Numbered from the stretch's first letter, positions 1 through 15,000 are shown. The stretch: 64,000 nt of DNA from Doris montereyensis (GCA_037039925.1 JAXRKP010001461.1:59512-123511), one strand, 5' to 3'. The notes: generated from the sequence alone by a model not told the origin. Numbers and translations: made by a program.

Positions 1-770
1 AACAATGGGAAACAATCAGCAGACGGCCAGTTTTGGCCGGGTTAAATCTTTATGAATTTTTAAAACTTCGCATAACACTAATATTTACATTCTTTACCAG
101 ACTTAATTACATCCTTTACAAGGTAATTACAGACTTTACTTATAACATCCTTTACAAGGTAATTACAGATAACACTCATATTTACATACGGTAATTAGAC
201 ACTCATATTTACCTTCTTTACCAGACTTACAGATAACACTCATATTTACATCCTTTACAAGGTAATTAATTACAGATAACACTCATATTTACCTTCTTTG
301 TGGATAACACTCATATTTACATCCTTTACAAGGTAATTACAGACTTACAGATAACACTCATATTTACACTTTACAAAGGTAATTACAGACTTACAGATAA
401 CACTCATATTTACCTTCTTTACAAGGTAATTACAGACTTACAGATAACACTCATATTTACATCCTTTACAAGGTAATTACAGACTTACGGATAACACTCA
501 TATTTACCTTCTTTACAAGGTAATTACAGACTTACAGATATTTACATCCTTTACAAGGTAATTACAGACTTACAGATAACACTCATATTTACCAAGGTAA
601 TTACAGACTTACAGATAACACTACATATTTACCTCTTTACAAGGTAATTAAGTACTTATATTTACCTTCTTTACAAGACTTACAGATAACACTCTATATT
701 TACATTCTTACAGGATAATATCACGGTAATTAAATTACACTCATATTTACATTCTTGGTAATTGACTGAC
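1..770. repeat. Minisatellite, unit about 47 bp
   Basis: About 15 degenerate copies of a unit containing ggtaattacagacttacaga and taacactcatatttac, many truncated. It lies in the intron before the terminal LRSAM1 exon. Confidence 0.9.
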
Positions 771-952
771 TCCAAACAAATACAACATACTAAGTACCTA
801 TCAAGCAGGATCCACACTACAGGTATGATGACCTAGCCACAGAAATATCACTAAATTAACATTTACATCTAGTCTCGTTCTCCTCAACCCCACTCTCAGT
901 ATGGCCATTAGCCTAATACAGGACTAGACGCAAAAAATAATAACAGCAGTAC

Positions 953-1103
953 CTGTTTATCCATACAAACAGCGCATTCAGAGTTGATGCCCCTTGCTGT
1001 GATAGACGACTGGCGCTCAATGAGCGACGGAGGTAGGGGAGATGGGTTGTGCCTCAGCCGGGGGCGCCGTGGGTAAAGCCTCGGCCAGTGGTATGCTCGG
1101 CTC
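953..1103 (-). CDS. LRSAM1: LRSAM1 exon 20, PTAP motif and start of RING
   Basis: Acceptor atctttcacag and donor gtactg. The first frame reads EPSIPLAEALPTAPPAEAQP; its PTAP (codons at 1073-1062) is the late-domain motif through which the family binds TSG101. A one-base shift then gives LIERQSSI and INSECAVCMDKQ, whose CxxC is the first zinc-binding pair of the RING. The remaining RING cysteines and histidine would be on the next exon, left of the window. Confidence 0.88.
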
Positions 1104-2944
1104 CTGTGAAAGATAAACACAAAAAATAAAAAGTACAAGACATTTGCTAAACAAAACAATATGTGTAGATCTCCAACAAAAATATGGATTCAAGATATTT
1201 GTGAAAAGCGTAAGTTAGTGCCTGGCTATGGGCGAAGAAGAACATTGTCAGGATGTTGATATGATGAAACAATGGAAAAAAAGCGCTACAAAATCATTGA
1301 GTGTTTGGTAAGGACTGTGAATTAATTGGCTTAAAACGGGGGGGGTTGGGGTGGGGATTTTGGGTCCTAAATCATTAATATTTGATATATGTCTATACTT
1401 CACACATACAAAAGGCCATCGTGTTGTGATCAAGTTTTTTTGTCGCTCAGCATTTTGGTTGTCATGGTGAGGATGATTACATTGGATTTTATACATTTAA
1501 AAAAAATCGCTTAAACCCTTTAACGGTTAAGCCGACAAAAAACGACAGGAGCAAAATCCTGCTGAAAAGTTTAAGAAACAAAAAACCTGCCAACACAAAC
1601 CAACATTGTACAGGCCGACGAAAAGCGACATGTGACACACCTCTTTTTTGTTAGCTCTAATTAGTCATGTCAATGATGCCATTGTTCTAAATTTAGAATA
1701 GAATACAAGACTTAAGGTTAAGGCATCTTCACGCGACCAACTGAAGGTTGAGAGGAAGTTGAACGTACAGAGCAAGATGGTAAACGCTTAATGTAAACAC
1801 GAAAGGGTAAGTCACAACACTAGCATCCAAAGTCAACCAAATGTCAGATGTATGAAGTAAAAACAAATGTGTCACGGTTTTATCATGACAGTTTGTTGGT
1901 ATCTGATTTAGTTGTTGAGAAAAAAAAAATTGAAATAAAATTCTATAAAATCTCAAAAGACACCAAGTCTTAAAACTAAATGGTCAATAAATTCAAAACC
2001 GTCATTTTTCCTTCAAAAAGCAATCATACAAATTTATTCGAATTGAAGGCCAAATTCTTTTCCTTGTAGAAACCAGTTTTGAAAAAAAATGCCTTTTTAT
2101 ATCTGAAACCCAAAATCTGTGCGGGAGCGTTTCATGAGCAGGGCCTCATGGAATTGTAGCATCAATACTAAATCTAATTAATAAGTATCGATTGGGGCAG
2201 GGTAAAATTTCTCTTTACATAATACTACAAATGACAGGCAATGGCTCCTTTCTCATTCTCATATTTTAAAATATTCAGGAACAACAATGAGTCAATTTAT
2301 GATATCTTTAGCAAAAAGATTCACATTCACATAGTTTTTATGTTTTGCACTGTTGTAGATCAATCTCAGAAGCTTTACAGCGAATTAAAATGATATTTTC
2401 TAAAATTCAATATTCTTCAAACTACTAAGTCCAGCTAACATCCCCTCTCTTTCTGCTGTTTTCAATTGAAAGGGCGTATAATCGCTTCTGTCTCTCAACC
2501 AAGTTTCGGTGTAATCACGATACACATGTTTTCTTCTCCCAATTTCTTATTTGTATGAAACAAACCAGTAAACCTACATCAATACAATAACCGACAACTC
2601 AGATGTTTGCACTAGTAGCAAATTTCCACAGCTTCCATAGATTACACAATATCAGCGGAGACGCCCTTTGATTTGAAAACGGCCGTCGAATTCTTGCCCT
2701 CCGTTTTCAAATGAAAGGCGTGTTATCTTTTTCAGCACAAGACTGACTCCTACGATCACCTTGATGGGCGGCGAGATGAAGAAATATCTCTCTCTCCTAT
2801 CTCTCTTTCATCTCTCTTTGTCTCTGTCTCTCTCCTATCTCTCTTTTCTCTTGTTCTCTCTCTCTCCTATCTCTCTCTTTCTCTATCTCTCCCTTGTCTC
2901 TCTCTATATATCTCTCTCTCTTTGTTTGTCTCTCTCTGTCCCTT

Positions 2945-3010
<66 letters not shown>

Positions 3011-6000
3011 ATCTCTCTCTCTCTGTCTCTCTCCCTATATCTCTCTCTCCCTCCCTTTGTTTGTCTCTGTCTGTCAAGGTGGCTTATATCGCAGCGCTTG
3101 TTAGTTAAACAGAGCTAGCTTTGTCATTTCAAATGAAACCTCCAATGTGTTTTCGTCATCAGGTTTACAAATGTAGTGAGATGAGTTTCTGCCAGTTTGG
3201 TAATTATTGCAAGTTTGGTTTTCGAGATTTTGAAGTTTAAATTCATATCCACAATTAATTTCAATTTTCCAAGACCAACTTTGAACTCTTGTTGCGTAAT
3301 AACGAACGATGTTTTGGGTATAATTTTGCGCTCAATGGAAAAGTACTCAGTTCACACTTGGTGACCACACGCTTGTGACATTTAGACAAATAAATATGGT
3401 GAAAAAACCCCAATATAATATGGTCATTTAATTGGTATTTCCGCAACTGCCGACAGGTAAGGCTTGCGTTGCCTTCTGACTGGTAGCTGACCTCGGTCCA
3501 ACGTGACCTAACTGGTGGGCAGAAGCGACTAAGAGTACGGTTTTCAATGCCGTGCCCCACACAAGTGCAATAACTGTACATCCCAAGCAGGACATTTCAT
3601 TCAAAGTCCTTCTCAACTCCCTGTGGAGGCACTTTGTACTATCACTCAGACAAGATCTTTCTCTACCCACAGCTGGGTACTCATTCACACCTGAGTCAAG
3701 TAAGTGAGGAGAGCAAAGCAAAGTACCTTTCCTAAAGTACAACATTGTGTCAAAACACCTGAGCCAGCCATGAGGGTTTGAACCAGTGTCGCTGTGATTA
3801 CAAAAACACACAACACTACGGTTTCCCTACAACGTCCCACAATTTTAGGAATTTCTAGGAATAAAAACAAATAAAAGTAGAGCTTCTAGGAGACATTATT
3901 TTCTAGAAGGTTCTGGGCTTTTCTAGAATGCCGTAAGCCCTGAATGAAGTTGGTGAGACGGCACATGTGAGCCTGAACAATTTGAATATTTTCGTGACTC
4001 CTCTCAACGTCACTGAAACATACCCGCAACAGCTCTTTCATCTTTTCAGGAGCGGGTTTGATCCCTCCTGACATGGAGTCAATGTTTTTGAGTATCTCGT
4101 CGCAGGCCCAGTTCGTGGACACCCATTTGCGACAAGTCCTTGTCGGTCAGAGTCTGCATGGTCTCTATGGTGATGCGGTGGCGGGCAAACACAGGGATGT
4201 AGTCGCCGGCACCGGACGCGTCCAGAATTTCCTTTACAGACTTTTCAAGCTGACTCTCCTGTGAATGAAAAATTAAAATAAACACACACAAATAAAAAAT
4301 ACATGAAATTTAAATAGAATTGAATGCGAAGATATAAATTGCTTAACTCTTTGCTTAGCATTGGTGGCTAAGTCGGTAGGTGGCTGGGCTTAGCATCATA
4401 AGATTTGGGGTTCGAATCCTAGAAATGCTAGGGTCTGACACTGTATTCCTTAGGAAAAACATTCAACACACATTTCCCCCTGCTCGATCAAGGTGTAAAT
4501 GGGAACCAAATGCCAGCTTGGGAGTAAAAACCTACGGTAGTCTAGTGTCCTGTTCAGGAAGTGATTACCATCAGTTGTTTCGCTTCAAGCTACAGAACCA
4601 AGGATAAGCACTTGTTCTATAGGTCCTTAAGGCCTTGCAGGAACTTCTTAATTTTTCTAACCATTTTCTTGCTACATGGTTTTCCATCATTTTCATGCTA
4701 TAAACTAAGCTAAGACACTGCTGGTCACCGGCACTCATTTTACCCTGGTACAGTGAGGCTATGGAACAAACTGCCAACACATATCAAGTGATATCAAGTA
4801 CCGATACACTATTCGATACTTAGGTTAGGCAGGTTTTCATTGCATTTCTAGTGACCTCTCACACCGCAATAACACTGAAGACTTCAAAAACATACTTAAA
4901 TACATTGTTTTAACATCAAAATTGGATTGACAGTGTGGTTTAGTTCACGGTCATGCACAGCGACAAGAATTGACTCAGTTATTATGAATGAGAAGAAGAA
5001 GGTAATAGTATTACATGAAAAGAAACAAAACAAACCAACTACAGGAGTAGCAGTTTAAAAGGAAGACGTCCTATGGGGGGGGGGGGGGGGGATGAAAAAA
5101 CGTGCAGATAGGCAGACTGTGCTGGTAAGCGGAAGGAATTTTTTTACCACCTGACAAGCACTCAACAAATCAATGAAAGTTTTCTCGTTGACCAACACTG
5201 CATTGGTTAGACAGGCATATTTTAGTTGATTGACAAAGATTAACCTCAATAGATTTTGTAACCAATGTGAAGCAATCATGAGTATAGAACAAAAACATTG
5301 TTCATTTTTCTGAAGCAAAATACCAAACATCGTGACGCCGCACTGTCTGGCAGGTAGAGTATGATTCACTGTTAACGGCTTATGTTAGACGATGCCCATT
5401 GATTGCTTGACACGGGTGGGTGAAATTGGTCATTGAAATAAGGTGTTTGTTAAAACATCATGCTGTTGACTGGTCTGGTAGTATTGTTAAAAGGCCAATT
5501 GATATAATGTGGCGAAAAATCTCTGTTTCTTTTTCTGAGACTGTCTCTTTCTCTTTTTCTAGGCAGTTGTGTTCAATTCTCTATTTTTATTCATTTTCCT
5601 TCTCTTTTTAATATTTTAAAAGGAATTGTTTTGTAGCATGGTGCCAACCAGCCATTACTTTGAAAACGTTTGAACATTCAATGATTCTTAGTAATAATGT
5701 GGCAAAGAGGCTGAAAAATTCCCTGCCCTGTCTCACTTTCTATCATTTAGGCCTATAACACTGTATTCCTGTAATACATCTTTCTCTTTTTCTCATGAAG
5801 TTTGCAAGTTTTATTCAATTCCAATCTATTTTTTATTCATCCTTTTCCTCTCCATTTCAATCTGAAATTAGATAGACAAAATATGATGACTCAGTTTGAG
5901 AATTGTTTGTTTTTTGGTCGTTTTGTTTCTTGTTTTTATGTTCATTATATACTTACATGATGGTGCCACATGACCACCTCATATGTTTCACCATTAGTTT

Positions 6001-9000
6001 CGTATGAAATCCACTCGTTTGACTCCTTTCAATGATTCTTTGTATCCTTCTCGCTGATGAAGAGCTCAATACTGGAAAATTTCCCTGCCCTGTCTCACTC
6101 TCTCTATCCATTTTAGGCAAACTATAATTCCTTATTTCCACTGCTATCCATTAATTATTCCTGTAATACACATCTATCCAACTTGAAGTTTATCCATTCC
6201 ACTTCTACCAAGTTGATTACCTCTATCAATGATCCAACTTGGGCAATCACTCTCACCCATTCCACTTCTATCCGTTGGTATTGAACCAACCAATACTTCT
6301 GTCTGTCCATCCTCTACCCATTCCACTTCTCCATTTCAATCTGAAATTAGATAGACAACATATGATGACATTCCAGTTCATTGAGAATTGTTTCCATTTG
6401 TTTGTTTGTCTGTTTGCTTCAATGCATCTCTCATCATACCCACTTATCCACTTACATATATACACATTCCACTTCATCCAACTTGGGCACATAAACACAT
6501 ATCCATTCCACTTTCTATCCAGGCTTGGGCAATCCTCTCTCTATCCCTTTCCACTTTCTATCCAACTTGGGCAATCACTTCTCTCTATCCATTCCACTGC
6601 TATCCAACTTGGGCAATCACTCTCTCTATCCAACTTCTATCCAACTTGGGCAATCACTCTCTCTATCCATTCCACTTCTATCCAACTTGGGCAATCACTC
6701 TCTCTATCCATTCCACTTCTATCCAACTTGGGCAATCACTCTCTCTATCCATTTCACTTCTATTCAACTTGGGCAATCACTCTCTATCCATTCCACTGCT
6801 ATCCACCTTGGGCAATCACTCTCTCTATCCATTCCACTGCTATCCACCTTGGGCAATCACTCTCTCTATCCATTCCACTGCTATCCACCTTGGGCAATCA
6901 CTCTCTATCCATTCCACTGCTATCCACCTTGGGCAATCACTCTCTCTATCCATTCCACTGCTATCCACCTTGGGCAATCACTCTCTCTATCCATTCCACT
7001 GCTATCCACCTTGGGCAATCACTCTCTCTATCCATTCCACTGCTATCCACCTTGGGCAATCACTCTCTCTATCCATTCTCTATCCACCTTGGGCAATTCC
7101 TACCCATTCCACTTCTATCCAACTTGGGCAATCACTCATTCCTCTATCCAATTGGGCAATCACTCTCTCTCTATCCATTCCACTGCTATCCATCCAACTT
7201 GGGCAATCACTCTCTCTATCCATTCCACTTCTATCCAACTTGCAATCACTCTCTCTATCCATTCCACTTCTATCCAACTTGGGCAATCACTTCTATCTAT
7301 CCACCTTGGGCAATCTCTCTCTATCCATTCCACTTCTCTATCCAACTTGGGCAATCACTCTCCACTCTATCCATTCCACTTCCTCACTTCTATCCAACTT
7401 GGGCAATCACTCTCTCTCTATCCATTCCACTTCTATCCAACTTGGGCAATCACTCTCTCTATCCATTCCACTGCTATCCAACTTGGGCAATCACTCTCTC
7501 TATCCATTTCACTTCTATCCAACTTGGGCAATCACTCTCTCTATCCATTCCACTTCTATCCACCTTGGGCAATCACTCTCTCTATCCATTCCACTTCTAT
7601 TCACCTTGGGCAATCACTCTCTCTATCCATTCCACTTCTATCCACCTTGGGCAATCACTCTCTCTATCCATTCCACTTGTATCCACCTTGGGCAATCACT
7701 TATCCATTCTCTATCCATTCCACTTGTATCCACCTTGGGCAATCACTCTCTCTATCCATTCCACTGCTATCCACCTTGGGCAATCACTCTCTCTCATTCC
7801 CATTGTATCCACCTTGGGCAATCACTCTCTCTCATTCCACTTGTATCCACCTTGGGCAATCACTCTCTCTATCCATTCCACTGCTATCCAACCTTGGGCA
7901 ATCACTCTCTTTATCCATTTCACTTTTATCCACCTTGGGCAATCACTCTCTCTATCCATTCCACTGCTATCCACCTTGGGCAATCACTCTCATTCCACTG
8001 CTATCCACCTTTCACTCTCTTTATCCACCTATTGGGCAATCACTCTCTCTATCCATTCCACTGCTATCCACCTTGGGCAATCACTCTCTCTATCCATTCC
8101 ACTGCTATCCACCTTGGGCAATCACTCCATTCTTTATCCATTCCATTTCTATCCAACTTGAGCGTGTGATGGGAAGCAAAGAGATAGAAATTTCTCCTTT
8201 TATTTCAAACTTTCTCCCTTCATTTCAACTCAACAAGAAACTGCCCTGTTGTTCTTTAACTCTTTGACTACTACAGAGTGGGTGATAAATCGGCTTCCCA
8301 CAAATTGACATGTTCAGAACACAAACAAGCCGACAAATTGGCTCTTTGTGAGACACACATTATTTCTTTTGTTTTTTATACCTTCCTAGTTTTTTATTCA
8401 ACTTTTATATGGTCAAAACATCTGGTGAAGTGGCAAACACAGCGTTTGATCTTGTCGCTGGCCCAGAAAAAAAAAAAAGACTTGATGAATTTACTTCTTC
8501 AATCCCTTGCGTTTGATCTTGTTGCTGGCCCAGAAAAAAGACTTGATGAATTTACTTCTCCAATCCCCTTGCGTTTGATCTTGTCGCTGGCCCAGAAAAA
8601 GACTTGATGAATTTACTTCTTCAATCCCATTTGCTACTTTCGTTATTACCAAAATCGAATGTCACCTAAACCCAGAAACCAAGTGTGCTTGTCAAAGACA
8701 AAAGAAGCGTGTGATGTGAACTCACTCAGGATTTTGTGGATCGCAAGTGGGGAGACATGTTGGTGCAACAGTAAACTCATATTTGTGGGGGATTGACGTT
8801 GAGGCACAGTGGAATTTATATGGGAAAGGAGAGGCAATGACGTCGGGGGCCACTGCGTCAGTCGTCCCTCTCTCTCCCATCAACAAAAAATTGAAGTTTT
8901 AAGGGTCATAACATTGATTCTCTGAATCGGTTGGTTTTGGGTAAGCAGGTGATTAGCCCATTGTACCCTAAGTAAATGGTGGGGCTGCCTCATTGAGACC

Positions 9001-12000
9001 TCCTACCAGGTTGTCTGTGATTTTCTGTTGGGGTTAACTCCCTTAGCCTTTTGTCAGCCAAGACCAGTCTGCAAGGCAGCAAGTTATGGTTTTCTGACGG
9101 AGTTTTCCTTAGCCTTTGGTCAGCCAAGACCCATCTCGTGAGGGTGAGGCCTGCTGGTCCTCGTACAGGGGCAAGCAACTGACTACTGCTCGGAGAAATG
9201 GGAAGAAGATATAAAGAGGCTTGTTTGTTTAATTGACATTTACCCAGCCCACCATCATGGTGATCTCAGGGTGAGTTAAGAGGAAAAATCAAAAGTAAAG
9301 CTCCTTCAAGGCCAATACGGCCTATAGAGCCAAAGCTTATCCTGGTTTCTGTAGTGTGAAACGGAACAGGTGATAATAATCATCTCCTGGACAGGATGCT
9401 AGTCTGATGCAGGTTTTTACTCCCAAGCTAGTGCTTGTACCCATTTTGCACCTGGGTCGAGTGGGGAAAATGCGTGTTAAGTGTCTTTCCCAAGGAACAC
9501 AACGTTGGGCCTGGCGGTGCCAGGATTTGAACCCAGGACCTCATGATTCCTAGTCCGGCAATCTAACCACTCAGCCACTGAATTAAGATAAAAAATAAGT
9601 GAAACAGTAAAATGAAAGAAAGTAGGACCTACCAGCATCACCCGCCACCGGCTACATTTAAAAGAGGCACTGAAGCAAAGAAATCTAACCTTGACAGAAG
9701 GAAACAAAGTGTCAGGGCATGGTAGCCTGGAGAAAAATCATTTCGGGTATCTAAACCCTCACAACAGAAGGTAGAATGGGAACTGACAAAGAAAAAATCA
9801 TTTCGGGTATCTAAACCCTCACAACAGAAGGTAGAATGGGAACTGGAAACGTTTGAAATGACAGGTTGTTGGAATAGATTGAACCCAAAGTTTCTTACCA
9901 GCCTTTTCTTGAGCTCTTGCTTTCTCTTCCCTTTCTCATCCAAAAGCTGGGACAAGAAGCTGACAGCGCTATTCTCTGCTCACACACGATGTTCTGGTGG
10001 TACACAGTTAAAACAAAGAGTTATACATACATACATACATACATACATACATACATACATACATACATACATACATACATACATACATACATACATACAT
10101 ACATACATACATACATACACATCATAGTGAATTTAGATTTTTTAAAAATTCAATAAATCATAAAAAAAATACACCCAATACCCTAAAAAGCAGCCCCAAA
10201 ATCTCACATCTTCCACACTCTAAACCCCAAGTCACAATTAAATCTTGGGGCTTTTGAAAAAAAATGGACTAACCTGGACAAATAAACTGCCCTCAACATT
10301 TTTTCTGAGGACGACACTTTGCCTCTGGACTACTGAATCCTCAAAAAGTAACAAAAATTCAGTCCCCATTAACAACAGAAGGTCACTGCAACATGGGAAG
10401 TGGAGGTAACAAAGACTGCAGTCACTGCAACATTAAGTCAACCGTAGTGGAGGTAACAAAGACTTCAGTCACTGCAACATTTGAAACAACAGGTTGTTGG
10501 AATCACTGATAAACAACCCAAAGTTTCAGTTGCAACCAGTCCAAGTAGTGAGGTAACAAAGACTTGAGTCACTGCAACATTAAGTCGTAGTGTAACAAAG
10601 ATTTTCACTGCAACATTAAGTCCCGTAGTTTCTCATAAGAAACCGTAGTGGAGGTAACAAAGATTTCAGTCACTGCAACATTAAGTCAACAGTGGGAGGT
10701 AACAAAGACTTGGCAACATTCTCGTAGTGGAGGTAACAAAGACAGTCACACATTAAGTCAACTGAGTGGAGGTCTGGACATTTAACTACTGAGTCACTGC
10801 AACATACAAAGTACATACAAACAGGACTTCAGTCACTGCAACATTAAGTCAACCGTAGTGGAGGTAACAAAGACTTCAGTCACTGCAACATTAAGTCAAC
10901 ATAGTGGAGGTAACAAAGACTTCAGTCACTGCAACATTAAGTCAACAGTTAAGACTTCAACTGTAACATTAAGTCAACCGTAGTGGAGGTAACAAAGATG
11001 AGTCACTGCAACATTAAGTCAACCACAGTGGAGGTAACAAAAACTTCAGTCACTGCAACATTGTCAACATTAAGTCAGTCACATCATTAAGTAGTGGAGG
11101 TAACAAAGATTTCAGTCACTGCAACATTAAGTCAACCGTATGGAGGTAACAAAGACTTCAGTCACTGCAACATTAAGTCAACCGTAGTGGAGGTAACAAG
11201 GACTTCAACTGCAACATTAAGTCAACCGTAGTGGAGGTAACAAAGACTTCAGTCACTGCAACATTAAGTCAACCGTAGTGGAGGGATTAGTCACTGCAAC
11301 ATTAAGGTAGTGGAGGTAACAAGACTTCAGTCACTGCAACATTAAGTCAAAAGTGGAGGTAACAAAGACTTCAGCCACTGTAACATTAAGTCAACCGTAG
11401 TGGAGGTAACAAAGGACTGCAACATTAAGTCAACCGTAGTGGGTAACTTCAGTCACTGCAACATTAAGTCAACAAATAAAAGGTAACAAAGACCGTAGTT
11501 CAGTCACTGCAACATTAAGTCAACCGTAGTGGAGGTAACAAAGACTTCAGTCACTGCAACATTAAGTCATTAAGTCAAAGACTGCAACCGTAGTGGAGGT
11601 AACAAAGACTTCAGTCACTGTAACATTAAGTCAACCGTAGTGGAGGTCAAAGACTAGTCACAACATTAAGTCAACCGTAGTGGAGGTAACAAAGACTTCA
11701 GTCACTGCAACATTTAAACATTAAGTCATTAAGTCCGTAGTGGAGGTAACAAAGACTTCAGTCACTGCAACATTAAGTCAACCGTAGTGGAGGTAACAAG
11801 GATTTCAGTCACTGGAGGTAACAAAACAGTCACTTAAACATTAAGTCAACCGTAGTGGAGGTAACAAAGACTTCAGTCATTAAGTCAACATGGAGGTAAC
11901 AAAGACTTCAGTCACTAAGTCAAAGGTAACAAAGACTTCAGTCACTGCAACATTAAGTCAACCGTAGTGGAGGTAACAAAGACTTCAGTCACTGCAACAT

Positions 12001-15000
12001 TAAGTCAACGTAGTGGAGGTAACAAAGATTTCAGTCACTGCAACATTAAGTCAGTAGTGGAGGTAACAAAGACTTCAGTCACTGCAACATTAAGTCAACC
12101 GTAGTGGAGGTAACAACTTCAGTCACTGCAACAAACATTAAGTCAACCCGTAATGAGGTAAAAAAGACTTCAGTCACTATAAACATTAAGTCAACCGTAG
12201 TGGAGGTAACAAAGAGTCACTGCAACATTAAAAGAGTGGAGGTAACAAAGATGTCACTGAACATTAAGTGTAGTGGAGGTAACAAAGATTTCAGTCACTG
12301 ATTTCATTAAGTCAACCAGGTAAGATTTGAGGTAACAAAGATTTCAGTCACTGCAACATTTAAACATTAGTTGAGTCAAGACTTCAGTCATTTCAACATT
12401 AAGTCAACCAGGGAGGTAAAAAGATTTCAGTCACTGCAACATTTAAACATTAAGTCAACCGTAGTATGTAACAAAGGTAACATCTTAGGGTGAATTAAAC
12501 ATAAGAAACAGCAAGATGGAAGATATGTGAAAGAATTGATGGCAAGAAGTGGGAACATTAAGTACCAGCATCACCCACCAACCAGCATTACTAAATATAA
12601 CGGCGATTGCTGTAGGTACAAGTTATGTCAGTAGTGAAACTCTGTTATTATTGGACTGGCAACCGATATAAAGTTCTACTGCAACATTGGTAGTGGAGGT
12701 AACATAAATCAAACTGAAATTTTAGTCTGTATCCCTACACAGAGGACAGGCTCACTAACATAATGTCATCATCCCCCAAGCCTTTTCATTTAAAGTTTTT
12801 TCTCAAATCTCTGAGGAGCATAAAATACAACAGTCTGTTAGGTGTGGTACAAAAACTTCAGCATACTAACACCCTGACAGGTTTCTTTTAAAATGATAGC
12901 TAGCTATAACACTATAGGTATTTAAACCCAGTGAGGAAAGTGAAGTGAAGTGATTTTCCTACGAGTACAAAGTGAAGTGAAGTGATTTGAGTAAAATAGC
13001 GTTGTCGTGATTTCAGACCCACAACACTATCTGTTCTGCAGCAATGGCTCTAATTATAGAAAAACGGAGAAAAAAAGACAACTTTCAGTCTTATCTTTTT
13101 GTTCTTCTTCTGCATCAAATTAAAGGATTAAAAACAAGAAACTTCAGAGAGAATTTAAAGAACATCACATTTTTCAAGCATCAAAATTCACTGCTTTAAA
13201 CTCAATACTCAAATTCATTTTCCAAACGTTTTCCTCTCTGTTCAATCTCCACCCTGGTAAGCTGAGCAAGTTCTGCTTCAATGATCGTTATCTGTGAACG
13301 AATCCTAGAGTGAGCGTTGTCGGGAAACGATGAGTGCTTCAAAGGCAGCCTTCTGTAATTCTTCCTGAATGAAAGAAGAGAGTGGCACGTTTTCACTATC
13401 TAATCGGTCCCTTGTTTCATCGTTCGTCTGTACAAATTGAAATCAAACCTTTCTCCTCTATGGCTTGCTGTGTAAACAATATGCATCAAGACTGATTATC
13501 CCCTAACAAATACACTATCAGTGTCAAACTTCTGTAAACAATATGCATCAAGACTGATTATCCCCTAACAAATACACAATCAGTGTCAAACTTCTGTAAA
13601 CAATATGCATCAAGACTGATTATCCCCTAACAAATACACAATCAGTGTCAAACTTCTGTACCAACACGATTTAATTTGAAGACTGTTTAAAAAAAAAATC
13701 AAACTCACATCCACAATTGAGGTGATTTCAGGGTTTCTAGATTTCTAAACAATATGCAGGATTTCAACATCTACAACTGAGGTGATTTCAGGGTTTTTAG
13801 TGACAAGGTGATTTCACATTTCAATCAGGTGATTTCAGGGGTTTTTAGTAATTTCTAACTCACATCTACAACTGAGGTGATTTCAGGGTTTTTAGTAGGA
13901 TTTCTAACACATCCACAACTGAGGTGATTTCAGGGTTTTTTCAATTTCCAACACATCTTAATTTGATTTCAGGGTTTTTAGTAAATTTCTAACTCACATT
14001 CACAACTGAGGTGATTTCAGGGTTTTTAGTAGGATTTCTAACTCACATCTACAACTGAGGTGATTTCAGGGTTTTTAGTAGGATTTCTAACTCACATCTA
14101 CAACTGAGGTGATTTCAGGGTTTTTAGTAGGATTTCTAACTCCACACATCCACAACTGAGGTGATTTCAGGGTTTTTAGTAGGATTTCTAACTCACATCT
14201 ACAACTGAGGTGATTTCAGGGGTTTTAGTAGGATTTCTAACTCACATCTACAACTGAGGTGATTTCAGGGTTTTTAGTAGGATTTCTAACTCACATCCAC
14301 AACTGAGGTGATTTCAGGGTTTTTAGTAGGATTTCTAACTCACATCCACAACTGAGGTGATTTCAGGGTTTTTAGTAGGATTTCTAACTCACATCTACAA
14401 CTGAGGTGATTTCAGGGTTTTTAGTAGGATTTCTAACTCACATCTACAACTGAGGTGATTTCAGGGTTTTTAGTAGGATTTCTAACTCACATCTACAACT
14501 GAGTTGATTTCAGGGTTTTTAGTAGGATTTCTAACTCACATCTACAACTGAGGTGATTTCAGGGTTTTTAGTAGGATTTCTAACTCACATCTACAACTGA
14601 GGTGATTTCAGGGTTTTTTAGTAGGATTTCTAACTCACATCCACAACTGAGGTGATTTCAGGGTTTTTAGTAGGATTTCTAACTCACATCTACAACTGAG
14701 GTGATTTCAGGGTTTTTAGTAGGATTTCTAACTCACATCTACAACTGAGGTGATTTCAGGGGGTTTTAGTAGGATTTCTAACTCACATCTACAACTGAGG
14801 TGATTTCAGGGTTTTTAGTAGGATTTCTAACTCACATCCACAACTGAGGTGATTTCAGGGTTTTTAGTAGGATTTCTAACTCACATCCACAACTGAGGTG
14901 ATTTCAGGGTTTTTAGTAGGATTTCTAACTCACATCTACAACTGAGGTGATTTCAGGGTTTTAGTAGGATTTCTAACTCACATCTACAACTGAGGTGATT

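Noticed and set aside
1..770. CRISPR-like regular repeats (also at 10.4-12.5 and 36.99-39.75 kb)
   Set aside because: Units are contiguous with no unique spacers, and the sequence is clearly eukaryotic.
3886..4122. Separate small protein on the minus strand
   Set aside because: It is the second half of the LRSAM1 SAM exon in a shifted frame running on into intron.
5950..6141. Possible coding fragment on the minus strand (ARRIQRIIERSQTSGF)
   Set aside because: No recognised family and stops in the alternative frame; may be transposon-derived but unsupported.
6239..8267. Three long plus-strand reading frames (about 580-640 codons)
   Set aside because: They are the three frames of one 41-bp tandem repeat; no domain, no start context.
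8433..8632. Candidate for the missing LRSAM1 exon between exons 18 and 19 (minus-strand reading with a Trp)
   Set aside because: Only one or two residues match the family, it is triplicated, and no convincing splice pair surrounds it.
9523..9577. tRNA gene (A and B boxes on minus strand); likewise at 4360 and 48835
   Set aside because: Recurrent SINE heads with a shared non-tRNA body; no complete cloverleaf.
9638..9955. Separate minus-strand protein of about 105 codons
   Set aside because: Only its first part is real (LRSAM1 exon 18); the rest reads through the donor into the intron and the 60-bp duplication.
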